Shown: positions 1 through 7,754 of the stretch, piece after piece
Layout of the letters: each line of letters begins with the position of its first letter
Numbering within the stretch: the stretch's first letter is position 1
DNA from: a virus
Length of the DNA stretch: 46,883 nt
IMG/VR virus record: IMGVR_UViG_3300047408_000148
Coordinates: 1 to 46,883 of that record
Reading direction: 5' to 3' (one strand)
The notes under the pieces: generated by a model
The model's database searches: none
Told to the model about the DNA's origin: nothing
Seen by the model: only the letters and a program-made list of their open reading frames with translations
Made by a program: the position numbers and the translations under genes

Positions 1-127
1 TAACACCCCGCGACGATCACAGACCCGGCAGCAATGCTGTAACTCGGCGTAGCCCAAGCTGCTGTGGCGGCTGCCTCAGTCGGTCCTGTGGGTGTCCCAT
101 CCACTGGACTTGAGGTCGCCACACCTG
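1..127. repeat. Left copy of 127-bp terminal direct repeat (circle closure)
   Basis: Bases 1-127 are identical to 46757-46883. A gene on the minus strand reads in frame through the join, so the two copies are one stretch of a circular or circularly permuted molecule. A length of 127 equals a common largest k-mer of short-read assemblers, so the repeat is more likely an assembly overlap than a physical terminal repeat. Confidence 0.95.
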
Positions 128-455
128 TGAACGACAGGCCCATGATGAACGGAGCATTCATCGTCGCGGAATACGTCGCCGTAATCGTCGTTCCAGACGC
201 CAAGCCTGATGGAGCCTGCGCGGAGGCGATCCAGGCTTGGCTTGAGAGACTGCCCCCGTTGGGCTGCTTGTCCACCGTCCACGTCAAGCCTCCGCCAGAG
301 ACGCCCGTGACGGTGCCAGTATTGTCAGCAAACCAGCCACCACTGATGACAATGAACCTGCCAGAGGCGACGGTCTGTGTCGTAACAAGACCCTGCGACG
401 AGGCGGTGCTGTTATAGGTCGATCCTAGGGTGGACTTGTCGATCGCAATCGCCAT
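1..455 (-). CDS. Virion-associated beta-rich protein, N-terminal part (continues at 46756)
   Basis: This is the first 151 codons of a gene that starts at 455 and, on the circle, continues at 46756 to a stop at 46504; the complete product is 235 residues. The start lies directly after the stop of the upstream gene (456-458). The protein is rich in Ser, Thr, Gly and Ala with almost no charged residues and no signal peptide, as in small beta-sandwich fibre or decoration proteins. Its neighbours are fibre-like proteins upstream and the adaptor gene downstream, whose start overlaps its stop by 4 nt. No named family was recognised; a structural role is inferred from composition and position. Confidence 0.8.
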   Translation of the reverse strand, partial: MAIAIDKSTLGSTYNSTASSQGLVTTQTVASGRFIVISGGWFADNTGTVTGVSGGGLTWTVDKQPNGGSLSSQAWIASAQAPSGLASGTTITATYSATMNAPFIMGLSFTGVATSSPVDGTPTGPTEAAATAAWATPSYSIAAGSVIVAGC

Positions 456-1472
456 CTACCGACCCATCCCAGTAAAATTCGGACGCGCCGTAAACAACTG
501 CATGAACAGCGCTATGGGTTCTGGCGCAGGCGCACTCAGCGTGATCGGGAGCCCTGTTTCGTAGTAGACGTTGCCGGACTCTTTCCCGCTGCAGGCGTCA
601 GACGGACCGAAGAACCCGATGGTGGACTTGTAGCGCGTGCTGAAGCGATTATTCGTCAGACTCCAGTTCGTGCTGTTCTCAGGGCAATACACGGCAAAGG
701 CACCACCCGCGAACAGGTTTTCCAAGACCGACCCGTCGTGATCATCGGGATCGGTGATGACAACCGATGTCGTGTAATAGGTTTCGTCGGTTTCGGGGGT
801 GTGCGCTCCAAGTTTCATTGACAAAATAGTGGTGTGCCGTATCGTGTAAAACGACGCAGGCCCGCCGGCACCTGTTTGAATGCCATCCGTGTGCGAGCCA
901 TCGCCTCCACCACATTCCGCCGCCGTGCATTGTCGGAGATCATGGATATAAGAATCCGTAATGCTCCAGTGTGTGCCGTCTCCAGCCAGCCCGTTCTCGC
1001 ACCCCTTAATATTGACCCGCAGCGCGGTAAAGTTATCCCGCTCGATCCCATGCGAATTGCCATAGCCCCCAGGTGGGTCGCCTCCGCAATCGATCGTTGA
1101 GTCAGTCACGTTCAAAACGCCAGGGGCCACAGACGCCAAGGCTCCACCCTCATCACACCCGCTGGAGACCACGATCGAGGACTTCGTGATGTTGAGCGTG
1201 CCTCCCGTGACCGTGATACAGGTCGTGATGGTCTTGCTGTCGATCGTCGTCGTGCCGCTCGTGAACGTGAACGGCCCACCATATGCCGTGAGGCTCGTGC
1301 CAGCAGGGACACCAGTATACGTGGCATCAGGGAAGCACGACGGGAAGGCGCACGAGCCAGACGACACCGACGGACGCGGACGAATCCGTCGCGCTCGTGC
1401 TCGCTGGGCATCCAGCGTCACGGACAGCGCCACGAGCGCCACGAGTAGGCTCGCGCAGACTCGATACCTCAT
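456..1472 (-). CDS. Secreted right-handed beta-helix protein
   Basis: The 338-residue product begins with a clear Sec signal peptide (residues 1-23, a basic start, a long Leu/Val/Ala core and a likely cut near Asp-Ala-Gln). From about residue 60 to 300 it has the irregular Asn/Asp/Thr-rich strands of a parallel beta-helix (pectate-lyase-like or right-handed beta-helix fold), with His and Asp clusters such as DGSHTDGIQTG near the middle. Cysteine pairs suggest disulphides, consistent with export. Beta-helices of this type occur in polysaccharide lyases and phage depolymerases, but a signal peptide is unusual for a virion part. It could act on host surface glycan after export. No catalytic residues could be assigned. 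Confidence 0.8.
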   Translation of the reverse strand: MRYRVCASLLVALVALSVTLDAQRARARRIRPRPSVSSGSCAFPSCFPDATYTGVPAGTSLTAYGGPFTFTSGTTTIDSKTITTCITVTGGTLNITKSSIVVSSGCDEGGALASVAPGVLNVTDSTIDCGGDPPGGYGNSHGIERDNFTALRVNIKGCENGLAGDGTHWSITDSYIHDLRQCTAAECGGGDGSHTDGIQTGAGGPASFYTIRHTTILSMKLGAHTPETDETYYTTSVVITDPDDHDGSVLENLFAGGAFAVYCPENSTNWSLTNNRFSTRYKSTIGFFGPSDACSGKESGNVYYETGLPITLSAPAPEPIALFMQLFTARPNFTGMGR

Positions 1473-1705
1473 CGCTCCACCAGCACCGACCCAATCGTCA
1501 GCTTGGCCAGAAAGGCGTCCCGCTGATTCAGTTCGTCCAAGGCGGCATTGGCGGCGTCCACCAAAAACGCGTCCGACAGCCCGCGCCCATCGAACTCATA
1601 ATCGCGCTGGACCGGCTTGACATCGGACCCATCAAACGCAATGAGTGCGCGGAGCCGGCCGCGATCTTCAATGTTCAGACTCACGAGAACGGCCCGGGTG
1701 AACAT
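1469..1705 (-). CDS. Small protein of unknown function
   Basis: A 78-residue, mostly polar protein with a mixed alpha/beta pattern and an Ala/Leu-rich helix near the C-terminus. Its stop overlaps the start of the secreted beta-helix gene by 4 nt, and its start directly follows the stop of the preceding gene, so it sits in a tight operon. No family was recognised. Confidence 0.65.
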   Translation of the reverse strand: MFTRAVLVSLNIEDRGRLRALIAFDGSDVKPVQRDYEFDGRGLSDAFLVDAANAALDELNQRDAFLAKLTIGSVLVER

Positions 1706-2119
1706 CTACTTAATCCGTGTCCCGCTGGGCGTGGCTGGTTTCACCGCCAGCACAAAACTGAACGCGGGAGACGCATCGCCACAGAGCTGCGCGTTACAGG
1801 CCCGGAAACTGACCGTGTGATTGCCAGTCGTCAGCGCCGGAATAGGTACGACGTAGGTGCTGGAACCGGCCGGCGTCTGCGCGTCGTTGCCTTTCGGCGG
1901 TATCGCGACTGACGTAAACGTAGCGGTGTCGATCTGCATCTCGAAGCGGACCACGCCGCCCGCCGACAGGTCGGCGTCCTTGTAGTCGAACCCAAAACTT
2001 TGACTGGCCGTCGCCACCGGAGGCGGCGGGGTCTGCGCAGACGCAATACCGGTCATGCACAGCCATCCAGCGAGCGAGACGATCAGGATACGGACGTAAG
2101 CATTCAGCAATCCACGCAT
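1706..2119 (-). CDS. Secreted small beta-sandwich (fibronectin-III-like) protein
   Basis: The 137-residue product has a signal peptide (residues 1-29, with a likely cut after Ala-Ser-Ala) and then about 100 residues with the strand pattern of an Fn3/Ig-like domain, including a Cys pair near the C-terminus (NAQLCGD and an upstream Cys) that could form a disulphide. An AGGAG ribosome binding site lies about 8 nt before the start. Together with the secreted beta-helix protein downstream it forms a pair of exported proteins between fibre genes, which suggests a joint role at the cell surface. The exact role is unknown. Confidence 0.75.
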   Translation of the reverse strand: MRGLLNAYVRILIVSLAGWLCMTGIASAQTPPPPVATASQSFGFDYKDADLSAGGVVRFEMQIDTATFTSVAIPPKGNDAQTPAGSSTYVVPIPALTTGNHTVSFRACNAQLCGDASPAFSFVLAVKPATPSGTRIK

Positions 2120-2130
2120 GGAATGGCTCC

Positions 2131-4194
2131 TTAGGGGGCACGGTAGTAACTGACCCCGAGTTGTACACTCGCCACGGTTGACCCGTTGGTCTTGAAGTTC
2201 AAGGCATCCGAGGCCGCAGTCCGGAACAGATACCCCGGAGGCGACACAGCGAGATTCACGCCGGCCACACCTGACGACAGCGCCGCCAAGGTCATCGGCC
2301 AGAGCAGCGTGCCGTTACTCGAGAAGAAGCCCCACTGCGCCGCGGTCTGGTTCGTGGTCGTAATCGAATAGGCTGTGACATAGATGCGGATCGCGGCCCC
2401 GGAGGACTGCACCGCCACTGAGGTCGTCGCTAACGCGGACGTACTCGCAAAGCTGTCCACGCCATCAATGACCTGTCTGACCACAAGCCCAGACGAACCC
2501 GAGGACGGAGCCACACTCGATTGCAGCCCGGAGACGCTGTTGATGTTCCACGTCCCACCCTGCGAGACGGTCGCTAACAGGTCCGTGGCCGTGGACTGAT
2601 ACACCGTGACGAGCGCATCGGCCTTGCTCGAGCGGCAGATCACCGCACCCGCCAAGGACGACACCGCCACGATCGTGCTGTAGCCCGCCACGGTCACATT
2701 GAGGTCAGACGCGGTGCTCTGGTAGACCGTGTGCAGGGAATCCGCTTTGCTCGAGCGCGTAATGACCGCCCCAGCCAGCGACGACACCGTGGTGACCGTG
2801 CCGACGTTCCAGGTGCCTGACTGGGCCGCACTCACCGGCTGGTCGGTATTGGTTGAGGACCACACGTTGCGCACGGTCAGGGCTGACGACCCGCCCGCCT
2901 GCACCGCGGACGAGATCAGCCCAGCGCCAAAAGCGGAGACCGTGACAATCGTGGACCCACCCGCGGCCCCAGCCACCACATTGACCCGAATGGCGTTGTT
3001 CGCGGAATCCGCCGCACTGACGCTGCCGCCGCTGGAATCCAGCAACTGTGACACCGTCAGGGGACCGGTGGACCCGGTGAAGCTGGCCGCGACCTGGAGG
3101 GCTCCGGAACTGTCGAAATGGAATCCGGCACTCGAGGCCCAGAGCGTGGACCCCGGTTGAGACCGCCACGTACTCCCCGCGGCAGGCGTGGCCGTGACTT
3201 GGAGCTCGCTCGCGGTGGATTGATAGACCGAGACCAGGGCATTCGCGGCTGAGGACCGGACAATGACCGCGCCCTGCACCGTGGACACCGTCATGATGGT
3301 CGAACCACCCGCCGCACCTGCCACCACGTTGACATTGATGGCGCGGTTGGTCGAGTCGATAACCGAGACCCCGCTATCGGTCACCGGAATGAAATATTGA
3401 GCCCCCTGTGTCGAACCCCACGGGATGACAAACAGGTCGGTGCTCGAGACCGACGACTGGCCCGCCCGGAGAAAATTGACTCCCCCACCTACCGAGGCAT
3501 TGGTAAACGTGGAGGCGTTCAGGTAATCGACCACCCAAGTCGAGCCGTCCGAGATGCGGACAGAGATGAACCCGGTGGACACCGTGCTGCCAGCCGTCGC
3601 GCTGATCGCCCCGGCAATCTGCAACGCGCCAGAGCTGTCAAAGTGAAAGCCAGCCGAGGATGCCCAGACCGTGCTGAAGGGCATCGTGCCGACACGTCCC
3701 CCGACCGAGCTCACCGCGGCGATCGTGGAATAGCCCGCGACCGTGACATTCAGGTCCGCGGCCGTCGATTGATACACGGTCACCAGCGCATTCGCTGCGC
3801 TCGAGCGCATATTCACAGCGCCCTGCACGGTACTGATGCTGATCGTGGTCGAGGGCGCCACATAGCCCGCCACGGTCACGTTTAACTCGGCGGCGCTGGA
3901 CTGATAGACGCTGACCAGGGCATTGGCGGCACTCGAGCGGACTGTCACCGCCCCTTGAATCGTGCTCACCGCAACGGTCGTGCTGTTCGGGACCACGTCC
4001 CGCACTGCGAGAGCCCAGGCGGTACTGGCCGGCGTGGTATTGAGGACTGCGGCAATCGCGTTGGTGGTATCCGGGTCACCCAGAGACATAATCTCTTGCT
4101 GCATCACGGTCGAATTGCGCGTCAGCGCGACCGTGGCGAGCTTAAAGGTGACCGTGGAAGGCTCTTGGCCGTCGATGTTGGAGAACGTCGGCAC
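2131..4194 (-). CDS. Large repetitive fibre-like structural protein
   Basis: A 687-residue protein dominated by Ser, Thr, Val, Ala and Gly and built from internal repeats. At least five copies carry the core pattern RSSxAxxL..VYQS.A..L.VTV, often followed by AGYSTI and an SxxGAV strand. Two copies of WASSAGFHFDSSGALQ and two of VNVVAGAAGGST also occur. The C-terminal 130 residues are non-repetitive and may be a head-binding or knob domain. Such beta-repeat proteins are typical of phage tail fibres and head appendages. It lies downstream of capsid-side genes in the same minus-strand operon. The fibre role is inferred from composition and repeats. Confidence 0.75.
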   Translation of the reverse strand: MPTFSNIDGQEPSTVTFKLATVALTRNSTVMQQEIMSLGDPDTTNAIAAVLNTTPASTAWALAVRDVVPNSTTVAVSTIQGAVTVRSSAANALVSVYQSSAAELNVTVAGYVAPSTTISISTVQGAVNMRSSAANALVTVYQSTAADLNVTVAGYSTIAAVSSVGGRVGTMPFSTVWASSAGFHFDSSGALQIAGAISATAGSTVSTGFISVRISDGSTWVVDYLNASTFTNASVGGGVNFLRAGQSSVSSTDLFVIPWGSTQGAQYFIPVTDSGVSVIDSTNRAINVNVVAGAAGGSTIMTVSTVQGAVIVRSSAANALVSVYQSTASELQVTATPAAGSTWRSQPGSTLWASSAGFHFDSSGALQVAASFTGSTGPLTVSQLLDSSGGSVSAADSANNAIRVNVVAGAAGGSTIVTVSAFGAGLISSAVQAGGSSALTVRNVWSSTNTDQPVSAAQSGTWNVGTVTTVSSLAGAVITRSSKADSLHTVYQSTASDLNVTVAGYSTIVAVSSLAGAVICRSSKADALVTVYQSTATDLLATVSQGGTWNINSVSGLQSSVAPSSGSSGLVVRQVIDGVDSFASTSALATTSVAVQSSGAAIRIYVTAYSITTTNQTAAQWGFFSSNGTLLWPMTLAALSSGVAGVNLAVSPPGYLFRTAASDALNFKTNGSTVASVQLGVSYYRAP
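2560..3970 (-). repeat. Intragenic tandem repeats of the fibre-like gene
   Basis: Diverged copies of a roughly 115-125-bp unit recur in this part of the gene. Each encodes an Arg-Ser-Ser, VYQS and LNVTVAGY strand set. The copies remain in frame but differ at many bases, which points to old duplications with selection on the protein rather than recent slippage. Boundaries are approximate. Confidence 0.75.
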
Positions 4195-4698
4195 TTAGCG
4201 CCCCTTCAAGGCAAATTCGTGATAAGCCAACTCGACCAGCAAGTTGCAATCGGGATTCGTTAGGGTGCTGGGCGACGTCTGGCGGGTCCATTCACACGCC
4301 TGCAGATGGCGGTAGGTGTTCTCCGCTCGGCCTGGGGACGCTTTCATCTGCCGCGACAGCCCCTGCCACGCTTCGGGCCGGTTAAAGCCCAGGGTCACCG
4401 CGGTCCGCCGCACCGCCTCAAGCGCATACGGATACGCGGGATGGTTCAGGAGCCGCCCCGCCTCAGACAGGGGCGTCTTGGCCGCAGGCACAGGAACCGT
4501 CTGCTGCTGCAGCCTGAGCCAGATGCGGACCTTCCGACAGGCCCACTCCCACAGCGCCTGGAGGCCACCAAAGAGACTCCCCACGGCGCTATTGGACGCC
4601 TGCCAGAGCGGATACCCGCCCTTGCCTGAGACAATCGGTGGCGGGACCACAGTGCTCAAGCTCACGAAGTAGAAGCCGTGCGACCACCCGGACGGCAT
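4195..4698 (-). CDS. Structural-operon protein of unknown function
   Basis: A 167-residue basic protein with many Trp, Arg and Leu residues in its middle and a helical C-terminal half. Its start overlaps the stop of the upstream gene by 1 nt, and the next gene begins immediately after it. Composition differs from the Ser/Thr-rich neighbours, so a chaperone or assembly factor for the adjacent fibre is possible. No family was recognised. Confidence 0.65.
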   Translation of the reverse strand: MPSGWSHGFYFVSLSTVVPPPIVSGKGGYPLWQASNSAVGSLFGGLQALWEWACRKVRIWLRLQQQTVPVPAAKTPLSEAGRLLNHPAYPYALEAVRRTAVTLGFNRPEAWQGLSRQMKASPGRAENTYRHLQACEWTRQTSPSTLTNPDCNLLVELAYHEFALKGR

Positions 4699-5078
4699 TA
4701 GAGCAACGGCACCGCAGAGAGATACGCCGCGCCTCCAGCCCCGGACGATTGCTGGCGAATCCGGATGCGCTGGTCCTTCTCGAGGACATGCTGCAGGACA
4801 TACTGCGCCGACTGCGCGGTCGGGGTCTTCGGGAAGAACTCATCCACCCCGGAGTTCGTGGCCGTCGAGTTACACACCCCCGCCTGCCACGTCACGACCG
4901 TATCCGCGCCCATGACGTAGGTGACCTGGACGAGCATCGATTGCCCGGACTTGAAGAACGCCGTGCCGAGCATGGTCGAATCCAGCTCCGCGAACAGTGT
5001 GGCGGTGGACCCGGCCCCAATCGGCCCGGTGAGGCCCGTCGAGTTAATCGGCTTGTTGCCGAAGGAATGCCACGCCAC
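4698..5078 (-). CDS. Small beta-rich structural protein
   Basis: The 126-residue product starts MAWHSFGNKPINST and shows regular beta-strand alternation with a Gly/Ser/Thr-rich N-terminal half, like head-fibre or decoration proteins. It lies between two Ser/Thr-rich proteins in the operon downstream of the major capsid gene. A virion role is likely, but the family is not recognised. Confidence 0.65.
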   Translation of the reverse strand: MAWHSFGNKPINSTGLTGPIGAGSTATLFAELDSTMLGTAFFKSGQSMLVQVTYVMGADTVVTWQAGVCNSTATNSGVDEFFPKTPTAQSAQYVLQHVLEKDQRIRIRQQSSGAGGAAYLSAVPLL

Positions 5079-5081
5079 CGG

Positions 5082-5549
5082 TTAGCCCTCCGAACGGGTC
5101 GAGGGGATGAACCGCACAAAGCCCCAGATGCTCACGTTGACCTTACTGAGCGGATTGACTGATGTGCTGACGACACGGACGGTCGAACCCGCCGGCACAT
5201 ACAGCCCCTCGTATTCCCCCGCCGTGGCGGTCACCGTGGTCACCGCATTGAGGCTAGTCGAGGTGCCCGAATTGATCGTGCCGATCGTCTGGGCCACGGT
5301 CGAGGCCATGCCTTGATACCGCGCCAGACCCGATGACCCGCCCTCCGACTTGAACACGAACGAGTTGCCCGCACTCGAGCCGGTCGAGAACGACGCCTTG
5401 ATTTCAGTCACATACCAGTCCTCGTAGGGTGCCACCACCGTGGCGGCGAGGAGGATCGTGGAGGCGCTGGTCGTCGGCGAGGCCGCGCTATGCGAGAACA
5501 GAACAGATTTGGCCCCATAGACGGGTCCGCTGAAAGCTACCTTACCCAT
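5082..5549 (-). CDS. Probable head-associated beta-rich protein
   Basis: A 155-residue protein beginning MGKVAFSGPVYGAK, with low charge, high Ser/Thr/Val content and a predicted all-beta fold. It is the first gene after the structured 85-nt gap that follows the major capsid gene, so it may be made at a different level from capsid. Candidates are head-fibre base or decoration protein; nothing in the sequence separates these. Confidence 0.65.
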   Translation of the reverse strand: MGKVAFSGPVYGAKSVLFSHSAASPTTSASTILLAATVVAPYEDWYVTEIKASFSTGSSAGNSFVFKSEGGSSGLARYQGMASTVAQTIGTINSGTSTSLNAVTTVTATAGEYEGLYVPAGSTVRVVSTSVNPLSKVNVSIWGFVRFIPSTRSEG

Positions 5550-5565
5550 GTGTCACCTCAGAAAC

Positions 5566-5616
5566 AGCCAAGGGCATCTGGTGACCAGATACCCCGCCGC
5601 AGGGGCACCCTTGGCT
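5566..5616 (-). promoter_or_regulatory. Three-way-junction RNA element after the capsid gene
   Basis: A 9-bp outer stem (AGCCAAGGG at 5566-5574 with CCCTTGGCT at 5608-5616) encloses two perfect inner hairpins: ATCTGG/CCAGAT (5576-5590) and CCCC/GGGG (5592-5605, 6-nt loop). Almost every base is paired, and it sits in the 85-nt gap between the capsid stop and the next gene. It has no U-run, so it is not a standard terminator. Partial attenuation, RNA processing or mRNA stabilisation are possible roles. Confidence 0.7.
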
Positions 5617-5634
5617 ATCAATGCGGCCTGTCTG

Positions 5635-6555
5635 TTACGCGCCTGCGGTCCCGTACGACCCCATCCACGTCCAGGCACCCACGGAGAACCGATGCCGCGT
5701 AGTGAAGATGCGATTCTTCGTCCGCGGGTCAATCGCCATGGGGTCAGTCGAGATAGGGACGCGACGGTAGAACGTCAGCCCGTGCTGGGCCTTGTTCCCC
5801 GCCACCACAAACCACGCATCGTTGTCGGTCAGCCGCGGATTCACGATGAGGTTCCACGTCCGGCGCGACTTGATCGGGTTGCGGTCGTTGTCCGCCGACC
5901 CTGGTAGTCCGACGCTGTTCAGGAGCCGGTCCGCCAAGAACTCGAGAGCGGGCGGGACAATCAGGTTGAGCGAGGTGACCGGAGCCGCCAGGTGGCCGGC
6001 CTCGTCCTTCTGGTCGGTCTGCAGGTCAATCAGCGCCTGCGTGAGCGACGTCGCGGACAGGTCCGCATCGGTCGAGGGCCGGTTCTTGGCTGTGCCGCCC
6101 CCCTTCAGCACATGCGACGTGCTGAACAGGCTGACGCCGTCCGGGGTGACTTCCGAGGAGAAGCCGTTGTTCAGGACGTTGGCCGCTCGGCCTTCCTCGA
6201 CATACCGCGCCGAGAACGCGAGCCAGTCGCCAGCCCCGTTCAGGATGTTCTCGGGATCGTCCTCCAGCGCGGTCTGCGTCACCTCGAAGCCGAGGCCGTT
6301 TTCCGTGTGGGTGAAGTCCTTCGTCCAGCCCTGTCGCAGGGTGTCCATCACAAACGCATCGCCTTCCGGCTTGCTCTGGGTATCCCCAAAGGGCACGTAG
6401 GTGACGATGCGCTCGAACTTGCGGTCTGATGTCCGGATGTTGAAGTACTCCGGGTAGATCCGCACGAGCTCCTTCAGTCGATCCTTCATGATCGAGTAGA
6501 AGGTTTTGTCAATATTGTCGTAAAGATCGGGATTCGTGCCGCGTGTCTGTGCCAT
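5635..6555 (-). CDS. Major capsid protein (HK97-fold, Mu gpT-like)
   Basis: A 306-residue protein whose N-terminal part resembles capsid proteins of the Mu gpT-like HK97 group: an N-arm with DLYDNIDKTF, then FERIVTYVPFGDTQSKPEGD, which would form the E-loop region, then an alpha/beta P-domain and a C-terminal strand set ending near FTTRHRFSVGAWTWMGSYG. It follows a decoration-type protein, the usual head-operon order. There is no N-terminal delta domain or protease nearby, so assembly probably uses a separate scaffold (candidate at 28861-29703 on the other arm). The family call rests on remembered motif similarity and context. Confidence 0.85.
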   Translation of the reverse strand: MAQTRGTNPDLYDNIDKTFYSIMKDRLKELVRIYPEYFNIRTSDRKFERIVTYVPFGDTQSKPEGDAFVMDTLRQGWTKDFTHTENGLGFEVTQTALEDDPENILNGAGDWLAFSARYVEEGRAANVLNNGFSSEVTPDGVSLFSTSHVLKGGGTAKNRPSTDADLSATSLTQALIDLQTDQKDEAGHLAAPVTSLNLIVPPALEFLADRLLNSVGLPGSADNDRNPIKSRRTWNLIVNPRLTDNDAWFVVAGNKAQHGLTFYRRVPISTDPMAIDPRTKNRIFTTRHRFSVGAWTWMGSYGTAGA

Positions 6556-6567
6556 GTCAGTTCCCCG

Positions 6568-7134
6568 TTAGCGATACGCGCCCAGCACAGTACGGGAGGC
6601 GGTCGAATCCCCCGCTGGCGGCGTCTCAGTGATGAACCGGAAACTGACAGCCCCGCCGCTGTCGCCCTCGTTGTCGATCAGTCCCGTGACCACGCAGCGC
6701 ACGTTGGCGAGCGTGGAGTTGGACAGGTCCACCTTCGTGATGGTCAGGGTCGAGTCCCACACCAGCGCCTTGGTCTTGCCGACCTGTGACGACTGCAGGT
6801 TCGCACCCTGGGTCTGCGCACGGAACTCGACCATCGGGTTCGCTTCCCAGACCGAGATGACCGTGCCGCGGGTATTGGTGGAGCCGGGAAGACCAGGAGA
6901 TTCAGCCGCAATGCCGACGATGGACGTGGACATGACCACGCCAGCCGTCTGCGAGCTGGGAAGAATCTGGCCGGCGTTGCTATCGGTGTTGACATCGTAG
7001 GCGACGACACGACCCAGCAGAATCGCGTTGGAGCTGATACCCGTGGAGAGGGCATAGCCTTTCGTGGGGAACGCGCCCCACGGCGACTTGTAGGGCCGGC
7101 ACGTCATCCCCGATGTGAGGGTGATATCTGCCAT
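6568..7134 (-). CDS. Head decoration/stabilisation protein candidate
   Basis: A 188-residue, Gly/Ser/Thr-rich beta protein immediately upstream of the major capsid gene (12-nt gap). Size, composition and position match capsid-stabilising proteins that precede the capsid gene in many phages. The start is supported by a GGAGG ribosome binding site 8 nt upstream, and that site lies in a hairpin stem (7141-7182). It is the first gene after a roughly 245-nt leader with a recognisable promoter. Confidence 0.75.
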   Translation of the reverse strand: MADITLTSGMTCRPYKSPWGAFPTKGYALSTGISSNAILLGRVVAYDVNTDSNAGQILPSSQTAGVVMSTSIVGIAAESPGLPGSTNTRGTVISVWEANPMVEFRAQTQGANLQSSQVGKTKALVWDSTLTITKVDLSNSTLANVRCVVTGLIDNEGDSGGAVSFRFITETPPAGDSTASRTVLGAYR

Positions 7135-7140
7135 GCGTAT

Positions 7141-7182
7141 GACCTCCGCGCCGAAGCGCAGAATGGATGAGTAAGGGAGGTC
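7141..7182 (-). promoter_or_regulatory. Hairpin covering the ribosome binding site of the decoration gene
   Basis: GACCTCC at 7141-7147 and GGAGGTC at 7176-7182 are perfect complements around a 28-nt loop. In the minus-strand transcript the pairing includes the GGAGG that serves the start at 7134, so the folded form would mask that site. Confidence 0.55.
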
Positions 7183-7183
7183 A

Positions 7184-7215
7184 GGTAGTCGTCAGGCTCG
7201 GGCCTGCTGACTACC
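7184..7215 (-). promoter_or_regulatory. Strong leader hairpin
   Basis: GGTAGTC (7184-7190) pairs with GACTACC (7209-7215), and CAGGC (7193-7197) pairs with GCCTG (7202-7206) around a 4-nt loop, separated by a 2x2 internal loop. It lies in the 5' leader of the capsid operon just upstream of the site-masking hairpin. With no U-run after it, mRNA protection or pausing fits better than termination. Confidence 0.6.
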
Positions 7216-7379
7216 AGGTCCGAACCGAGACACTGCACAGCGATTGAGGCACCCGGTCTGCGCCTGTGAGTGAACGCGCAGCCGAGGGAACGCCGCACCG
7301 TCGATACTCCGGACCATCGCAGCGGTGAGCGAACCTGCGAGCCGGGCGACCGCATCTGGGGACGAGAAACGGTAGGGCT

Positions 7380-7409
7380 ACTCTAAACCAAGAGTCTTGT
7401 CGATGTCAA
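7380..7409 (-). promoter_or_regulatory. Sigma70-type promoter for the capsid operon
   Basis: On the minus strand a perfect -35 TTGACA (7404-7409) is followed after 18 nt by TAGAGT (7380-7385, 4 of 6 to consensus). It gives a leader of about 240 nt before the decoration gene. The gene-free stretch 7135-7532 holds this promoter, the two leader hairpins, and a pair of diverged GTGAGYGAAC-containing segments near 7267 and 7325. I see no other feature there. Confidence 0.55.
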
Positions 7410-7532
7410 GCGCATGACAGATGTATTCAGCTGGTTGGATTTTAATTGGTCAAACTTATGTTATCTAAAGAGGACACTCACTGCCACGGACATTTGTCCG
7501 GTTGAACGTCCGATTCTGTCCGGTGACGTACC

Positions 7533-7754
7533 CTATCGCCCTATTTCTGACCCGCCAGCAGCTTCCCATAATGCCGCGTCGCGCGTCACTGGGCTCCCGC
7601 ATCCGGTTCCTGACCATTCCACATAACAAGCCGTCCATTTGAAGTTCGCAAACGGACGGACCTCCCAATGGGGCCGACGCTTCCACAGGCTCAGCGTGCA
7701 GCCCACGAGCAGAATTAGGCACACTACAAATGGAATTCTTTCTCGCGTGCTCAT
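7533..7754 (-). CDS. Small predicted lipoprotein
   Basis: A 73-residue product with a basic start, a hydrophobic core and a lipobox (LLVGC) around residue 18, so the mature protein would be lipid-anchored with about 55 residues exposed. A GGAG site lies about 8 nt upstream, and its ATG overlaps the stop of another small lipoprotein gene by 4 nt. It is the last gene before the capsid-operon control region. An outer-membrane spanin-like or superinfection-exclusion role is possible but unproven. Confidence 0.6.
   Translation of the reverse strand: MSTRERIPFVVCLILLVGCTLSLWKRRPHWEVRPFANFKWTACYVEWSGTGCGSPVTRDAALWEAAGGSEIGR

Noticed and set aside
1-127. The 127-bp repeat as a physical terminal repeat for packaging
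   Set aside because: Its length equals a common assembler k-mer and a gene reads through it, so an assembly overlap is the simpler reading; read-start data would be needed to claim otherwise.
825-860. TTGACA with a possible -10 (TATCGT) on the plus strand
   Set aside because: It lies inside the beta-helix gene, opposite in direction to every nearby gene, and there is no plus-strand gene to drive.
5792-6400. A 202-residue open frame on the plus strand
   Set aside because: It is antisense to the major capsid gene and shows no protein-like pattern.
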